Assembly (NCBI GenBank): GCA_013399015.1
Contig: VWZX01010808.1
Span: forward strand, 186,001-250,000
DNA from: Galbula dea
Lineage: Eukaryota; Chordata; Aves; Piciformes; Galbulidae
Direction of reading: 5' to 3'
DNA: 64,000 nucleotides
The notes under the pieces were generated by a model. It ran no database searches. It was not told the origin of the DNA and saw only the letters and a program-made list of their open reading frames with translations. Position numbers and translations under genes: made by a program. This document shows, in pieces, positions 27,630 to 38,268 of the stretch; position 1 is the stretch's first letter; each line of letters opens with the position of its first letter.

Positions 27630-29237
27630 CTGTGTGTACAAACATGTGCTTGACGTAGTTCTGTTTGGCGGTGAAAGTCTTGTTACAGAGAGTGCACTCG
27701 TAAGGCTTTTTTTCGCCTTGCCCACCTGCTGTGCTGTGGCCCGCAGATGGAGCCAAGGGCTGTGGGGCTGGCAGCTGGGCAGTAAAGGTTGACAGGCCAG
27801 GCTGGGACACTGTCACAAACTGTGTCTGTTGGCCAGCTAAAGGCTGGGGCAGGCTGAAGAGAAAAGGCTTTGGGCCACTGCCAGCAGACTGTGTGGTGAA
27901 AAGGGCAGGCAGGTAGGTGTTGCCAGCTGTGCCAATGACCTGAGTGTTGCTGGTCAGAGTCAGTGGCATCCTCAGATTGCTGGTGAGGGTTTCTGTCTGG
28001 CGTAAGTAGATCTGTGTGGTTGGCAATGGTTGGGCAACAGTTGTGTTAACAGACGTCTGCAAAGACCCCTTTTCGGTGCTGTTATTGACTGTGAGCACTT
28101 TGCTGTCCATTTCAATGTCATTGCTTCTCTCTGGGGAGGAAGAGTTGGCATCTACATGCTGCTGTTGCTGCTGCGGCTGAGTGCCATCAGCAGGGATGTC
28201 ATTTTGATCTGCTTGAGAAGGTTCTTGCTGCCCATCCCGGCCCAGACCGGCCATAAACTGCTGCTCCATGGAATCCGGCTCAGTGCCAATGGAGGAACTG
28301 ACTCCCGAGTCAAAACTCTCCCCTTTGGGCTCACTCTCAGTGCCTTCTGCTTGGTCAGTGTCCTCAGTGCATTCCTCAGACTCATTGCGCTCAAGGATCT
28401 GCACTCTCTGTTGGCCATAGTAGTCATAGTCATCCTCCATCTCCTGCTTAATATGGATGTTGCCCATCAGGGTTTGAATTCGGACAGGGCGTGGTTGCTT
28501 GCGGCAATGCGTGGTCTCAGGGGTGGTGGAGAGGTACCTCTCCATCTGTTGTGACCGTTCGTGGATCCGGGTAATCCAGCTGGGGTCTTCCATGTGATGG
28601 TCCCTGGGGAGCCCCAGGGCTGTTTCATGGTGGCTGACCACAGCTCCACTATAAAAGGAGCGCTCCCCACTGCCATTTTGCATGGAACAGGCATAGAGGG
28701 CTGAATAGATCCTGTCCACACTGTGTTGTGAATGGCTCTGCAGGTAGCCAGACTCTGTGTCAGTGCTCTGACCCGAGGTTCCTGATTCGGGTGTTCCTCT
28801 GGGTGTCTCTTGGCCAGAATCCTGAATCACCGGGTAGACTTCTCCCACATTTTGCGAGACAATCCTTGTGCACTCATCAATCACAGTCTTGATCTGCAGG
28901 ATGCTGGCAGCTGTGAGAATTTGGAGGGCCTCTGACTGTGAGACCCGCAGCACCCCGCTGTACATGAAGTCAATGAGCTTTTGTACAGACTGGACTGACA
29001 CCACTGAGGGGATCTCGATGTCGCTGTAGCCCAGCAGCAGCTTGTCCTGGAAGAAGGGGCTGCCAGCCGCCAACACACAACGGTGGGCGCGTAGCATGCT
29101 CCCGTGGATGCGGACCGTCACGTCACAGAAGTGGCCACGGTTGCGCTGCTCGTTGAGGGTCTCGAGCACAGAATTGCTAAAGTTGTGAAGGTTGATGCTA
29201 TGAATGCGCTCTGTCATCCCCTTGCAACTGATGTTAC
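27630..29237 (-). CDS. ZBTB20: ZBTB20 main coding exon: BTB/POZ domain, acidic and Q-rich middle, zinc finger 1
   Basis: This is the main coding exon of the ZBTB20 transcriptional repressor. The acceptor is CTTGGCTACAG just above 29237 and the donor is ACAG|GTAAGAG at 27630. The short isoform starts at the ATG at 29217-29215. From there the exon gives 529 residues plus one base of a split Gly codon. The BTB/POZ dimerisation domain covers roughly residues 20-130. Two lysines sit in or near SUMO-type motifs: K257 in IKQE and K298 in PKGE. They equal K330 and K371 of the 741-residue long form, the sites reported for the mammalian protein (recalled). A strongly acidic stretch lies near 279-320 and a five-glutamine run at 349-353. 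Zinc finger 1 is at 506-528. The 20 bases between the acceptor and this ATG are coding only in the long isoform, reading through ISCKG into MTER. The donor splits the linker between fingers 1 and 2. Confidence 0.97.
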
Positions 29238-31904
29238 CTGTAGCCAAGCAGGTGACAAGAAAGAAAACAAACAAACAAACAAAAAAAGAACCAATTGAGT
29301 CTTGTACCCTGCAGAGGACACACAGGGCACTGGTGAAGGTGACTGCCCGTGTGGTAAACCAAACAGATTATAAAAAAAATCACATACAAGGGCACTGATA
29401 AGAAAACATCACCTCTGTAAGGCTAGAAGCAAACTTGGCTGCTCATTTGCAGAAACTCAATCCTGAATTTTTGGACAAAATCAGACAAAGACAGGTGTAG
29501 ATGGGCCTAAATTCCAGCCACATTCCTGGACTTCATACTTCCTATCAGGTTTATCTGGCTTTGAAAAGCCTAGTGCCAGCCAATTGTAAACACTGAGCAC
29601 ATGGATTAAAACTAGATTTTAGGCTGTTTGGATGTGGATCCATGCCAGGCAAGATCAGATTCTTACATTAATGACCCTTTGCAGCAAGTTGTTAATGTAG
29701 AGTCTGCATGAAAATGTAATTCCTGTCTAGATCAGTATTTTAAGGAATGTTGAGTCCTGTGTTTTATAGTAGAGTTACTTGTATCAAAATAAAATGGCAG
29801 TCACTTTCTAAAATCCAAGTCTGGTTCAAGACTTAGGCTGTAAATGTTCCTGAAATCCCCCCCACAGTTTTGTCTGGGGTTGTGGTTTGGAACATTTGCT
29901 ACCCAATAGTGACAAATAGTCCCTCTGTAAGACCCCAAAGTTAACATGTGCTGCCCCCCTTCATTTTTAGCATATCCTGATTTCTGACTGGCACTCAAAT
30001 GCCATCATATAAAAACAAATGTTCTGCTGTTATTTACTTGACAGAAACTGGAAAACTACAGCCATTTGCTCTAAAGAAGACTTTGTCTTAGTTTGGATGA
30101 ATAATCTAAACAGAGAACAGTTTAGGAAAGCACCTTATCAATTTGGGTACAGAGCTAACATATTCTTCAAAATTAACTTTTAAAAATGACTAAAAAGTAA
30201 GTTCTTCATCTTCTTAATCCACTTTTCCCTATCTATCTTTCTTGCTTTGGTTTTAATGCTTTTTTGTTTCCTTTCCTGCTCTTTACTCATCTATTTAGAT
30301 TCTGATGGGCAGAAACTATGGCTTCACCTTTTAACTATGAAGAACCAACTGCCCTTTGAATAGTAAACAAATAAAACATTATTAATAATGTCTTTCTCTT
30401 GGCACTTGCAGTACATGCATCAGCTTGGTTCCCAGAAAAGTATGCAGAGAAATGTAATGCAGAATCACCACTGCTATTACAGGCATTTTATCTTGACTCC
30501 TTTTACTGAAGCTACAACCCCTCCCTTGCCACAATTACTTGTTAATGTGTGAGAATTCAAAAGTGAAATTTGGTAGAGAAGCGTAAGAAAAATTAAACTC
30601 CCTTATTGTCACTTCTGGTTTTTACTGTAAATATACAGAGCAAACAAATAGCACTGCAAGTGATTTCATACATATGCCCCTTAACCCAACAACGTCCCCC
30701 TGCTCCAGCCTGAAGGCTGCTTTACATCTCATACACAGGCAGTGGAACACTACACACTGCAATTTGCAGGCAAATGTGGCATCCTCCCTGCTCTGCCTTT
30801 TCCTTCTCATTTATGCACTCCTGACATCTCAAGTATCCTCTATTCTGGTGGTGCAAACAGAAACCACCTTGGACACAGGTGGTTATTTTAATTCTCTGAA
30901 GTAGCTGAACAATAAAAGGAAAGCACAAAGGTCAGAAACTGGAAATCCTGATGGGGCCAAGCTGTCTGAAGAGGTCTGGTGTTAACAGATGTAAACCAGC
31001 CAGTATCAGAAGGGTACTAATTTCCATGTGATGTTAGAGCACTGGGGGTTGCTCATGTAGCAGAAACACAGAGGAAACTACTATCATGGAGGCTGTGAAT
31101 TACATTTGTCTTGTTCATAAGATGCCAGAAAAGTTAACTTGAGTTTCCTCCTCTGATGAGACTCATCACAAGACTAGAAGTACATCACAGAAATTGGGAG
31201 ACCTTCCTTCAAAGGCACTACAATTATTATTACACAAAATAATGTACAGGAGAGATGTATTCTCTCCTCCTTCCAGATAAGAGTAATTCTCTAGGGGCCA
31301 CCAGAGCAGTTCCAAATGCTTCCCTTCCCAACATGTCAGAGGATTTATGTATTGATATAAGAAGTCATAATCCTTGATCTGAAAAGAAGAGAACTTGGTA
31401 AAAGCTTTATAATGGTGCGGGAACAGAAGGGTGGAAAAACTAATGATAAATAGGTGACACCTCTTTCCAAGGCCTACTGTAGGCCACAGCAAGTGATTAC
31501 ATAGCTACCCATTCATCTGCATCTCCTTTTGAGTAGTTGCTTATCAGTACACTAGAAATCTTTCCATCAGAAAGTACTGATCACTATTTGGTTGGACACT
31601 AGGGCTCCCTTTTCACACAAACATGTCTTTAAGATGTGCTTCTGGAGAGAGGAATGACCTCTAGTTTATGTTCTGCTTTCTCCAATGAGGTATTTGATAA
31701 AAAATATGCAGCAGTCTTACTCAATAAAACAAAAATCTTGCCTTGTGCACACATACCAGAGATGCTATGGAAAGGTCTCTTGACTTGAGCAGGTGCAAAG
31801 AAACCTGCTTTGTTCCTATGTACCTTGACAGATAAAATTAATTTTGTGAGTGGAGATCTGAAAAATTCACCCTCAGGACAACTCCTTTCCAGAAATCTGT
31901 GAGA

Positions 31905-31907
<3 letters not shown>

Positions 31908-31947
<40 letters not shown>

Positions 31948-31948
31948 C
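31908..31948. repeat. (TA)n(CA)n compound microsatellite
   Basis: About 12 TA units directly followed by about 8 CA units, within the large ZBTB20 intron. Confidence 0.95.
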
Positions 31949-34900
31949 ATGAGACTGGATGACTTCCTCGAGAAGTGAATTTTGCCACCTATCCACAAAT
32001 CATATACAAAAAGGAGGAAGGGCAAGCTTCATCTGTAAGTTTCAGCAGCCCTTCTCACGTCCTGGCTGTTGGAAGCAAGAGTTCTATAGCCACAGCTTTG
32101 TAACAACAATGCATTTGATCCTTAGCTAATTTGATAAGACACCCAGCTGGGTTTAATCAAGGATAAAGAAAAGAGGCTTGGATGCATTTGAGAATGGATG
32201 TGAATAGCCCTGCAATAGGAACTGATCTAGGATGCAGCTTGAGGTGTAGGAACTGGTGAACTGAGTCACTTCGTAAAAGGCATGGAGTACGCTTTGGTTG
32301 CTATTGGTATAACAGAGTATTCCCCTAAAAATATCATCTCCTCCTTTCTTCAACTGAAATTGTAACATCTACTACTTCAATTTAGAAACAACTGAAATTC
32401 ACTCCTTAAGGATAAAACAAGAGGAGTGGGTGGAAGACAAAAAATGGTTAAAAAAGCTTACACAAATTTTGAGGATGTTTTTTCTAGGCCACTTTCCTTG
32501 ACATTCAACATTGAAAGCGATACCTATCCAAAGTACAGGCAACCAAATAATTTGCAAGTGTCATAGATGCTACCACACAAGTCAGAGAAATATAAAAGAG
32601 CAGCTTTAACAAATTTCAGAGGCTGGTCTGTAGCAAACCCCACTGTCCCACGCAGCTTCTCTCCCTTTCTGCAGGAAACTGTCCAGATCCAAGTTTTATG
32701 TTTGTCCTTTACTGTATGCTGACCTAAGCTGAAAGTCCAAGGGCAATTCTTCCCATAAAAGGTGGAATTGTCAGCGTAGGTTTGACTCTAAAGTAAGTGC
32801 CACATTCTGGCAAAGACTAGTTAGAGCCTTGGACAAGCCAGAAAGTGTGTCAGCTCTTCCTAAGACCCTGCTCCACACGTGCACACTCACCTACTCGTCA
32901 CTGCACAAATGCCTGGCTCAGGAAAAAGACTGCTGTCTCAGGCTCTTCACAGGCCTGCCACTCTTTTCAATTCGAGACAGTGGGAACCTTTCTGTGAAAC
33001 TCAAGTGGTCTTTGTTAAGTGCACACCCTCCCTCCCTTTTTTCGTCCAGTAAACATGATGTAGAGATCCCAATGGACTTATTCTGAGAAACTCCTGTAAA
33101 ATGGTTTTGTCCTCTTTCTGTGAAGCAAGTTCTGATTGGAGGAGTATTCACAAACCATATAGGAAAGAATGGGTCTGAAAATGCAAAGGCCATTCTTACC
33201 CAGATGGGCAATGAATAGGGGTTTGCCAGTTAAGGAAAAAAAAAAAGAAAAAAGCAGGAAAAATGAAAAGAAAAAATAAAGCGCAGACAACTGCACAGAT
33301 TATGCACATTTGCAATCCTCCTGGGATGCAATTTGAAGCTGGCATGGCATAAAGGTGAAACATACTACTGTGCAACTCTGGAAAAAAAGCTCCGTTTGCC
33401 CATATGCAAATGGTCCGATTAAACTGTCAAGCTATTCACGGAAACATGCATGGAATTCATGCTCAACTAGTAAGAAGGAGCACAACGTGGATGGGAAAGG
33501 AAAAAACTTTTGTTGTGTACTACATGACTGAGTGCTTAGATTAGTGTTTCCCTGAATCTCATCCACCCCTCCCGCTGACTTTTATGCTGTGGGCATTCAA
33601 AGGAAAGTAGATTTTACCATGACAATAACAATGACAACCTCTCCAAGTACAGTACGGAAAGGGAAGGCAACGGCAGAAGGAAACAGCAGGCAGCGGACTC
33701 CTGGAAGATGCTATAGAAAATGTGGAAGTGCCGCAGGGCGGCAGATCAAGCATGACTTAAAGGCAGTTTTTTATTTGCCCAAGCCATCGTATATAGACCT
33801 ACCTAAAGTTAAAGATATGGTTTGCAAAGGTAATTTTCTTTTTGTTTGCCAAAAATAGACAAAATGATCCCAGCAAATGTGATGTAGTAGAGCTACAGTG
33901 ATGTATGGAATCCTGAAGATTGCAGGTCACACACACACAGCTACATTGTGCATTTAAAAATGTATTTAGTAAGGGGTTTTTTGTACAGCCACTAGATGTC
34001 CCTTTCTGCAAAGCCAATGCTCGCAGTTTTAATGCTCATAACTGAAAGATAGCACTGACTTGATTTTCTCTAGAGTCCTTTAGAATCACAGTATCTCAAA
34101 GCTGGTTGCACAGTTAATGACTGCCATGGCTAGAAACACAGTGAGGATGAAACCGCCACAGCTACTGTAGCTCACCAGTAGCTCTGTGAACAGCCTTCAC
34201 CTAAAGCCAAACTGCCTAGGATGCTGGAATTCAAGCTCTTTTTGAAATTTATTGTGTGTTCTTTCACAGGAATAACTAGCAGAGTCAAGCCCAAAGGCTC
34301 TGTCTTGCTTTAATAGCTATAGGGCAAAGAGAACAATCATTTTATATCCTTGAGAACTGGTAGGCTTGCTGAGACAGATATAGATTTGGGTTTTGCCTCA
34401 GTTCTCTGCAGTAGCATTTAGAAAATTGTTTGGCAATCCACCTCACTGAAACATAGACAAGATTAACTAGAACTAGCATGATACTGTTTTCTAGTTTGTT
34501 TTCCTGGCAAGCTTCTCAGGTCTTGCACTGAGAAGAATCCACACTTTGAAAGACAGAATTAAAAATGGAGGTGTTGTATGTCATATAGAATATGGTATCT
34601 TTATATTCTGATCAGCAAAATGACAAGTGCCTCCCTAGGAGTGAAAACACCCTGGGCTAAGAGAAAGATGTAGAGGTTAGGATTAGTAGGCTTTCTTGCG
34701 CCTTCTGGAGCTGTTTCTCTCTGCATCTGTAATCCAGCCACTAGCTCCTGAGAGTGCTACAAACCGAAGTAACCTGCTGCTGCTGGAGACAAGCATTATC
34801 ATTTGCTCCTTACTCTCTTCCTCTATCATGCATAGTTTTGGAAATCTCTAATCCTTGGTCTCCACACCAAGTACTGGATGACCACAAGCTCCTGGCTATA

Positions 34901-36702
34901 TCAACAGGATACATTAGATTCTTCAGACAGTCATCTAAGTCTACTCCTTTTCGTCGAGGTAGGAACAATTTACCTACACTATCTCTTTAGAAATCTGTCT
35001 AACATGTTTGCAGATAACAGCAATGTGGGGGATTTCCCCTCCCTCCTCTGACAGACTCTCTACTATCTTTATAGCAAGAAAGTTTTCCTACTGTTGAACT
35101 TTGAAACCAATTACTTGTCCTTTCCTCCAGCAGACAAAGAGAACTACTGACCACTTTCCTTTTCATAGCAGTCTCTCATATACTGGAAGGTACCTTACTT
35201 TTCTTCTTTAGATCTATCTTTCCTAAAAAACACAACCACATTCACTGGTTAGACATACTCTCCTTATTCTTACCTTCTTCCACCTTCTACTCAGTTTGTC
35301 CTTCTTTCACTCGAAATGCAGTGCCCTAAAGTACATACAAAGAAACGGTTGCTTGAGTCACTTTATGTATGATACTCTTTAAAGACCTTACGGAAGAAAT
35401 AAAACCAAGCAAATAAAGCCCTGTTATCAAAACAAAACTCTACAGATTTTCCTTAAGAAAGGCATGTCTCCATAAAGAATCCTAGATTTGGAATGCAAAT
35501 CTCAGCTCTTGCAGAAACATACAGCATTGCCATCACAACTGATGAAAGCAACTCTGGTTCCACAATTTCTATAGGAAGTCTTCTCATTTTCATATGTTAG
35601 GGTCTCCTGTTCCAAACTTGGCACCATATCCATGGGTGCTTTCTTCAACTCCAATGACCTGATGTATCCCTAGTGATGAAGTTTTATATTCTGTTGATCT
35701 CAAGTTAGTTACTCTAAAATAAAACTGGATTAACAGGGCAAAATTCCTATCTAGTGTTTCCACACACAGAATTAGACCTGCATCAAGTTCCATCTCTCTG
35801 GGACCAAACTGAGTGGAATACTATTTCTTCCACCCAAGTGATTTGAATTCAAATCCTTGAAAACCTGGTAGTGGCTGACTTCTCAGGTTATTTCAATGAT
35901 TCTACAGAGATCCATTTAGCCAATCCTGCCCAGACTGATTCTCCTGAATACTTGGCCTCAATCTGAGCAGGGGCTTGTAAGAGAAATAGCTTGTATGGAG
36001 TTTCAGGAACACAGAAAAACATTTGTATCCTCAGCAGGAGATCTGACCAGGAGCAGCTCTTGCTTTCTGTTGCTTAAAAGGTTTGCTGGAGTTTTCACCC
36101 AATCATCTGCTTGAACATCTTGAAAATCCGTATCTCCTTCTATAATCTCTATCCAAAACAAACACCAGATGACACTGCATGAATTGCCCTAACCCTACCA
36201 GATTGTTGTTAGAATCAAAATATGTAGCAGTCTACATTTAACATGAAATACTGTATTTTTACCAGCACAACATCTATTAATGTGGCAGTAATATACTCTA
36301 TGGAAGAAAGAATCACTGCATTCTGAATGCTGCCAAACTTCTCTAAATTTCATACTCTAATAACTTTGTTTATTTGAAACACACAAACATAACCTTATTC
36401 TCCAAGGAGCAAACATAGCAAGTAGATGGCTAGTAATAGGTTTGCTTAAACTTTGTTCAAAACCCAGGTTCTTTTCAGCAGACTAGAGAACTTTCAGCAA
36501 GTTTCCTATGGACAATTTATTCAGTTAATTGTCCTGTCCTTTTTAGCAGCTGCCTAATGATGAGATACCCATTTTACTTAAAACTAAAAACTAAACCATA
36601 GGTGTTCTGTACATAAAATTGCTTCTGTATCCATTGGGCATAAACCCCAGTGTCAAGCATAAAAGCCTCTATTTCAGCCTACATGCTTGGGAAGCAGGTA
36701 GT

Positions 36703-37271
36703 TGTTATGGTTTGGGTTAGAACAGAATTAATTATGTTCAGTAACTGTGTTTTCTAAAAAGTATTCCATGACCACGTGCATAGGGTTATGTCAGTTTCCC
36801 CCCACACACACACACCTTGCCTGGACTGTCCCTTTAAGAAACCTGAGATTCCCGAATCAAGGACACTGCAAACCCCCCCCAAGGTGGGGGGGAAGCTGGG
36901 GGAATGCTGCTGTTCTCCGGGGGACTTTTGTTACACTCGTGGCCACGAGGAAGCTCCCCTTTCTTCTCCCTCTGCTGTGACTTGGATGCTGTTTCCGCGT
37001 TGCTGTCTGTTGGTGCTCTGAGACACACCTGGAGTTGCTTGGGCTGCCTGACACCGCGGCTCTGCCCCGAGACGCTCAGCAGCCTCAGTCCTGACGTAAT
37101 TACTTGTATAGGGGGAAGTGGGTTTTGGTGTTTGGGTCCTGTATCTGTTTATATTCTTTTCGTTTATGTTTGCTGTTGTTATTAAAGCGGTTTTTAGTTT
37201 TTAACTTCCAATCCAGTCTCTCCTTTAACTGCCTTGTGTGGGGGCCGGGAAGAGCCTTTAAACCCACCACA
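36703..37271 (+). repeat. 5' LTR of the miniature element
   Basis: 569 bp, TG...CA termini. Sites shared with the other LTR are an E-box CACGTG at 36773-36778, a perfect 14-bp palindrome CTCGTGGCCACGAG at 36936-36949, a CRE-like TGACGTAA at 37092-37099 and ATTAAA at 37181-37186. The C-run/G-run around 36871-36892 can fold as a hairpin. No clear TATA box is seen. Confidence 0.88.
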
Positions 37272-37344
37272 ATAAAAAGTGTAAGATCCTCTCTTGTTTT
37301 CAGTGTCACAACACTCTCTCTCACTTCGGCTCTGCTTGCCTTTC

Positions 37345-37418
37345 TGGGCACCACCAGGACTCGAACCCAGGACCCTGTGATTCAGAGACGCATGCTCTAC
37401 TGATTGAGCTAAATCTGT
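37345..37418 (-). other. tRNA-like sequence, copy 1 (not a functional tRNA)
   Basis: On the minus strand there is an A-box-like TAGCTCAATCAG (37411-37400), an exact B box GGTTCGAGTCC (37367-37357), and a TTTTT stretch downstream (37278-37274) that could end Pol III transcription. The middle resembles tRNA-Lys (AGTAGAGCATG...AGGGTC), while the loop shows CTG at the anticodon position. The anticodon stem is largely unpaired. The 5' acceptor strand does not complement the 3' TGGTGCC, so a mature tRNA is unlikely. Confidence 0.7.
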
Positions 37419-37477
37419 ACACTCTTTTCAATGTGACAACACACTGTCTCTCTCACTTCGGCTCTGCTTTGCCTTTC

Positions 37478-37551
37478 TGGGCACCACCGGGACTCGAACC
37501 CGCGACCCTATGAGTCAGAGACGGATGCTCTACTGAATGAGCTAGATCATC
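37478..37551 (-). other. tRNA-like sequence, copy 2 (not a functional tRNA)
   Basis: The minus strand has an A-box-like TAGCTCATTCAG (37544-37533) and an exact B box GGTTCGAGTCC (37500-37490), with the same CTG loop position as copy 1. The T stem pairs except for its outer pair. The acceptor stem and anticodon stem do not pair properly. Read on the plus strand it begins TGGGCACCACC, as a tRNA 3' end copied in antisense would. Confidence 0.7.
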
Positions 37552-37703
37552 ACACCTTTCCTGCCTGCGGAGAGTGCCCTGAGAAGTGGAGATGAAGACC
37601 TGCAGTCATGGACTTAGCAATTTCTTTTCTGTATTGAGAGGACTGTAAATGAATGATAATTAATGATAAGTACTATGTAAGTGGTATGGAATAAGGGGTG
37701 GAA

Positions 37704-38268
37704 TGTTATGGTTTGGGTTAGAACAGAATTAATTATGTTCAGTAACTGTGTTTTCTAAAAAGTATTCCATGACCACGTGCATAGGGTCATGTCAGTTCCC
37801 CCCCCACACACACCTTGTCTGGACTGTCCCTTTAAGAAATCTGACATTCCCGAATCAAGGACGCTGCAACCCCCCCCCGAGGTGGGGGGAAGCCGGGGGA
37901 ATGCTGGGGTTCTCCGGGGGACTTTTGTTACACTCGTGGCCACGAGGAAGCTCCCCTTTCTTCTCCCTCTGCTGTAACTTGGATGCTGTTTCTGCGTTGC
38001 TGTCTGTTGGTGCTCTGAGACACACCTGGAGTTGCTTGGGCTGCCTGACACCACGGCTCTGCCCCGAGACGCTCCGCAGCCTCAGTCCTGACGTAATTAC
38101 GTGTATAGGGGGAAGTGGGTTTTGGTGTTTGGGTCCTGTATCTGTTTATATTCTTTTCGTTTATGTTTGCTGTTGTTATTAAAGCAGTTTTTAGTTTTTA
38201 ACTTCCAATCCAGTCTCTCCTTTAACTGCCGTGTGTGGGGGCTGCGAAGAGCCTTTAAACCCACCACA
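37704..38268 (+). repeat. 3' LTR of the miniature element
   Basis: 565 bp, preceded directly by a polypurine tract at about 37692-37703. It carries the same E-box (37774-37779), palindrome (37933-37946), TGACGTAA (38089-38096) and ATTAAA (38178-38183) as the 5' LTR. Unlike that copy it has four G runs with short loops at 37884-37920. Confidence 0.88.
37884..37920 (+). other. G-quadruplex motif in the 3' LTR
   Basis: Four runs of 6, 5, 4 and 5 guanines are separated by loops of 5, 6 and 6 bases, meeting the usual G3+N1-7 rule. In the 5' LTR the third run is lost by two substitutions, leaving one long loop. Confidence 0.65.

Larger units (their letters stand above)
37291..37551 (-). repeat. 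Tandem pair of ~130-bp tRNA-like units inside the LTR element
   Basis: Units 37291-37421 and 37422-37551 share a CT-rich lead segment, GGCTCTGC, CCTTTCTGGGCACCACC and a tRNA-like body in antisense to the LTR orientation. They differ by scattered substitutions and small indels, so they are an old tandem duplication. Together they make up about 60% of the element's interior. Confidence 0.85.
36703..38268 (+). mobile_element. Complete miniature non-autonomous LTR retroelement (TRIM-like)
   Basis: Two nearly identical direct repeats, 36703-37271 and 37704-38268, begin TGTTATGG and end CCACCACA. They flank a 432-bp interior. The same five bases, GTAGT, lie immediately before the first repeat (36698-36702) and immediately after the second (38269-38273): a perfect target-site duplication. 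The plus orientation is supported by a purine tract AAGGGGTGGAA directly before the 3' LTR and an ATTAAA polyadenylation signal in each LTR. The interior has no gag, pol or env and no usual TGG-starting primer-binding site next to the 5' LTR. By eye the LTRs differ at about 20 substitutions plus small indels, roughly 3-4%, so the insertion is not very old. A 5-bp duplication fits ERVL-like or gammaretrovirus-like integrases; the helper family is unknown. Confidence 0.9.

Noticed and set aside
28030..28554. 174-codon open frame on the plus strand opposite the BTB exon
   Set aside because: It is the antisense shadow of the conserved ZBTB20 coding sequence.
29238..29274. In-frame extension upstream of the BTB exon starting with an ATG at 29274 (MFVFFLVTC...)
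   Set aside because: It consists of the intronic polypyrimidine tract and acceptor. The exon starts at 29237 after CTTGGCTACAG, and the true short-isoform ATG is at 29217.
31900..31950. Possible microRNA hairpin comparable to the one hosted by mammalian ZBTB20 (mir-568)
   Set aside because: The region is a plain TA/CA microsatellite without a defined stem-loop, and no homology can be claimed.
34080..34125. Possible minus-strand CR1 tail (AGAATCACAGTATCTCAAAG)
   Set aside because: Only the first dozen bases resemble CR1; the diagnostic core that should follow is absent.
36776..37185. Open frames of 80-140 codons within the LTRs
   Set aside because: They overlap in several frames, differ between the two LTRs because of indels, and show no retroviral domain.
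37345..37551. Two genuine tRNA genes
   Set aside because: Acceptor and anticodon stems do not pair, although both promoter boxes are present. They lie inside an LTR element as a tandem duplication.
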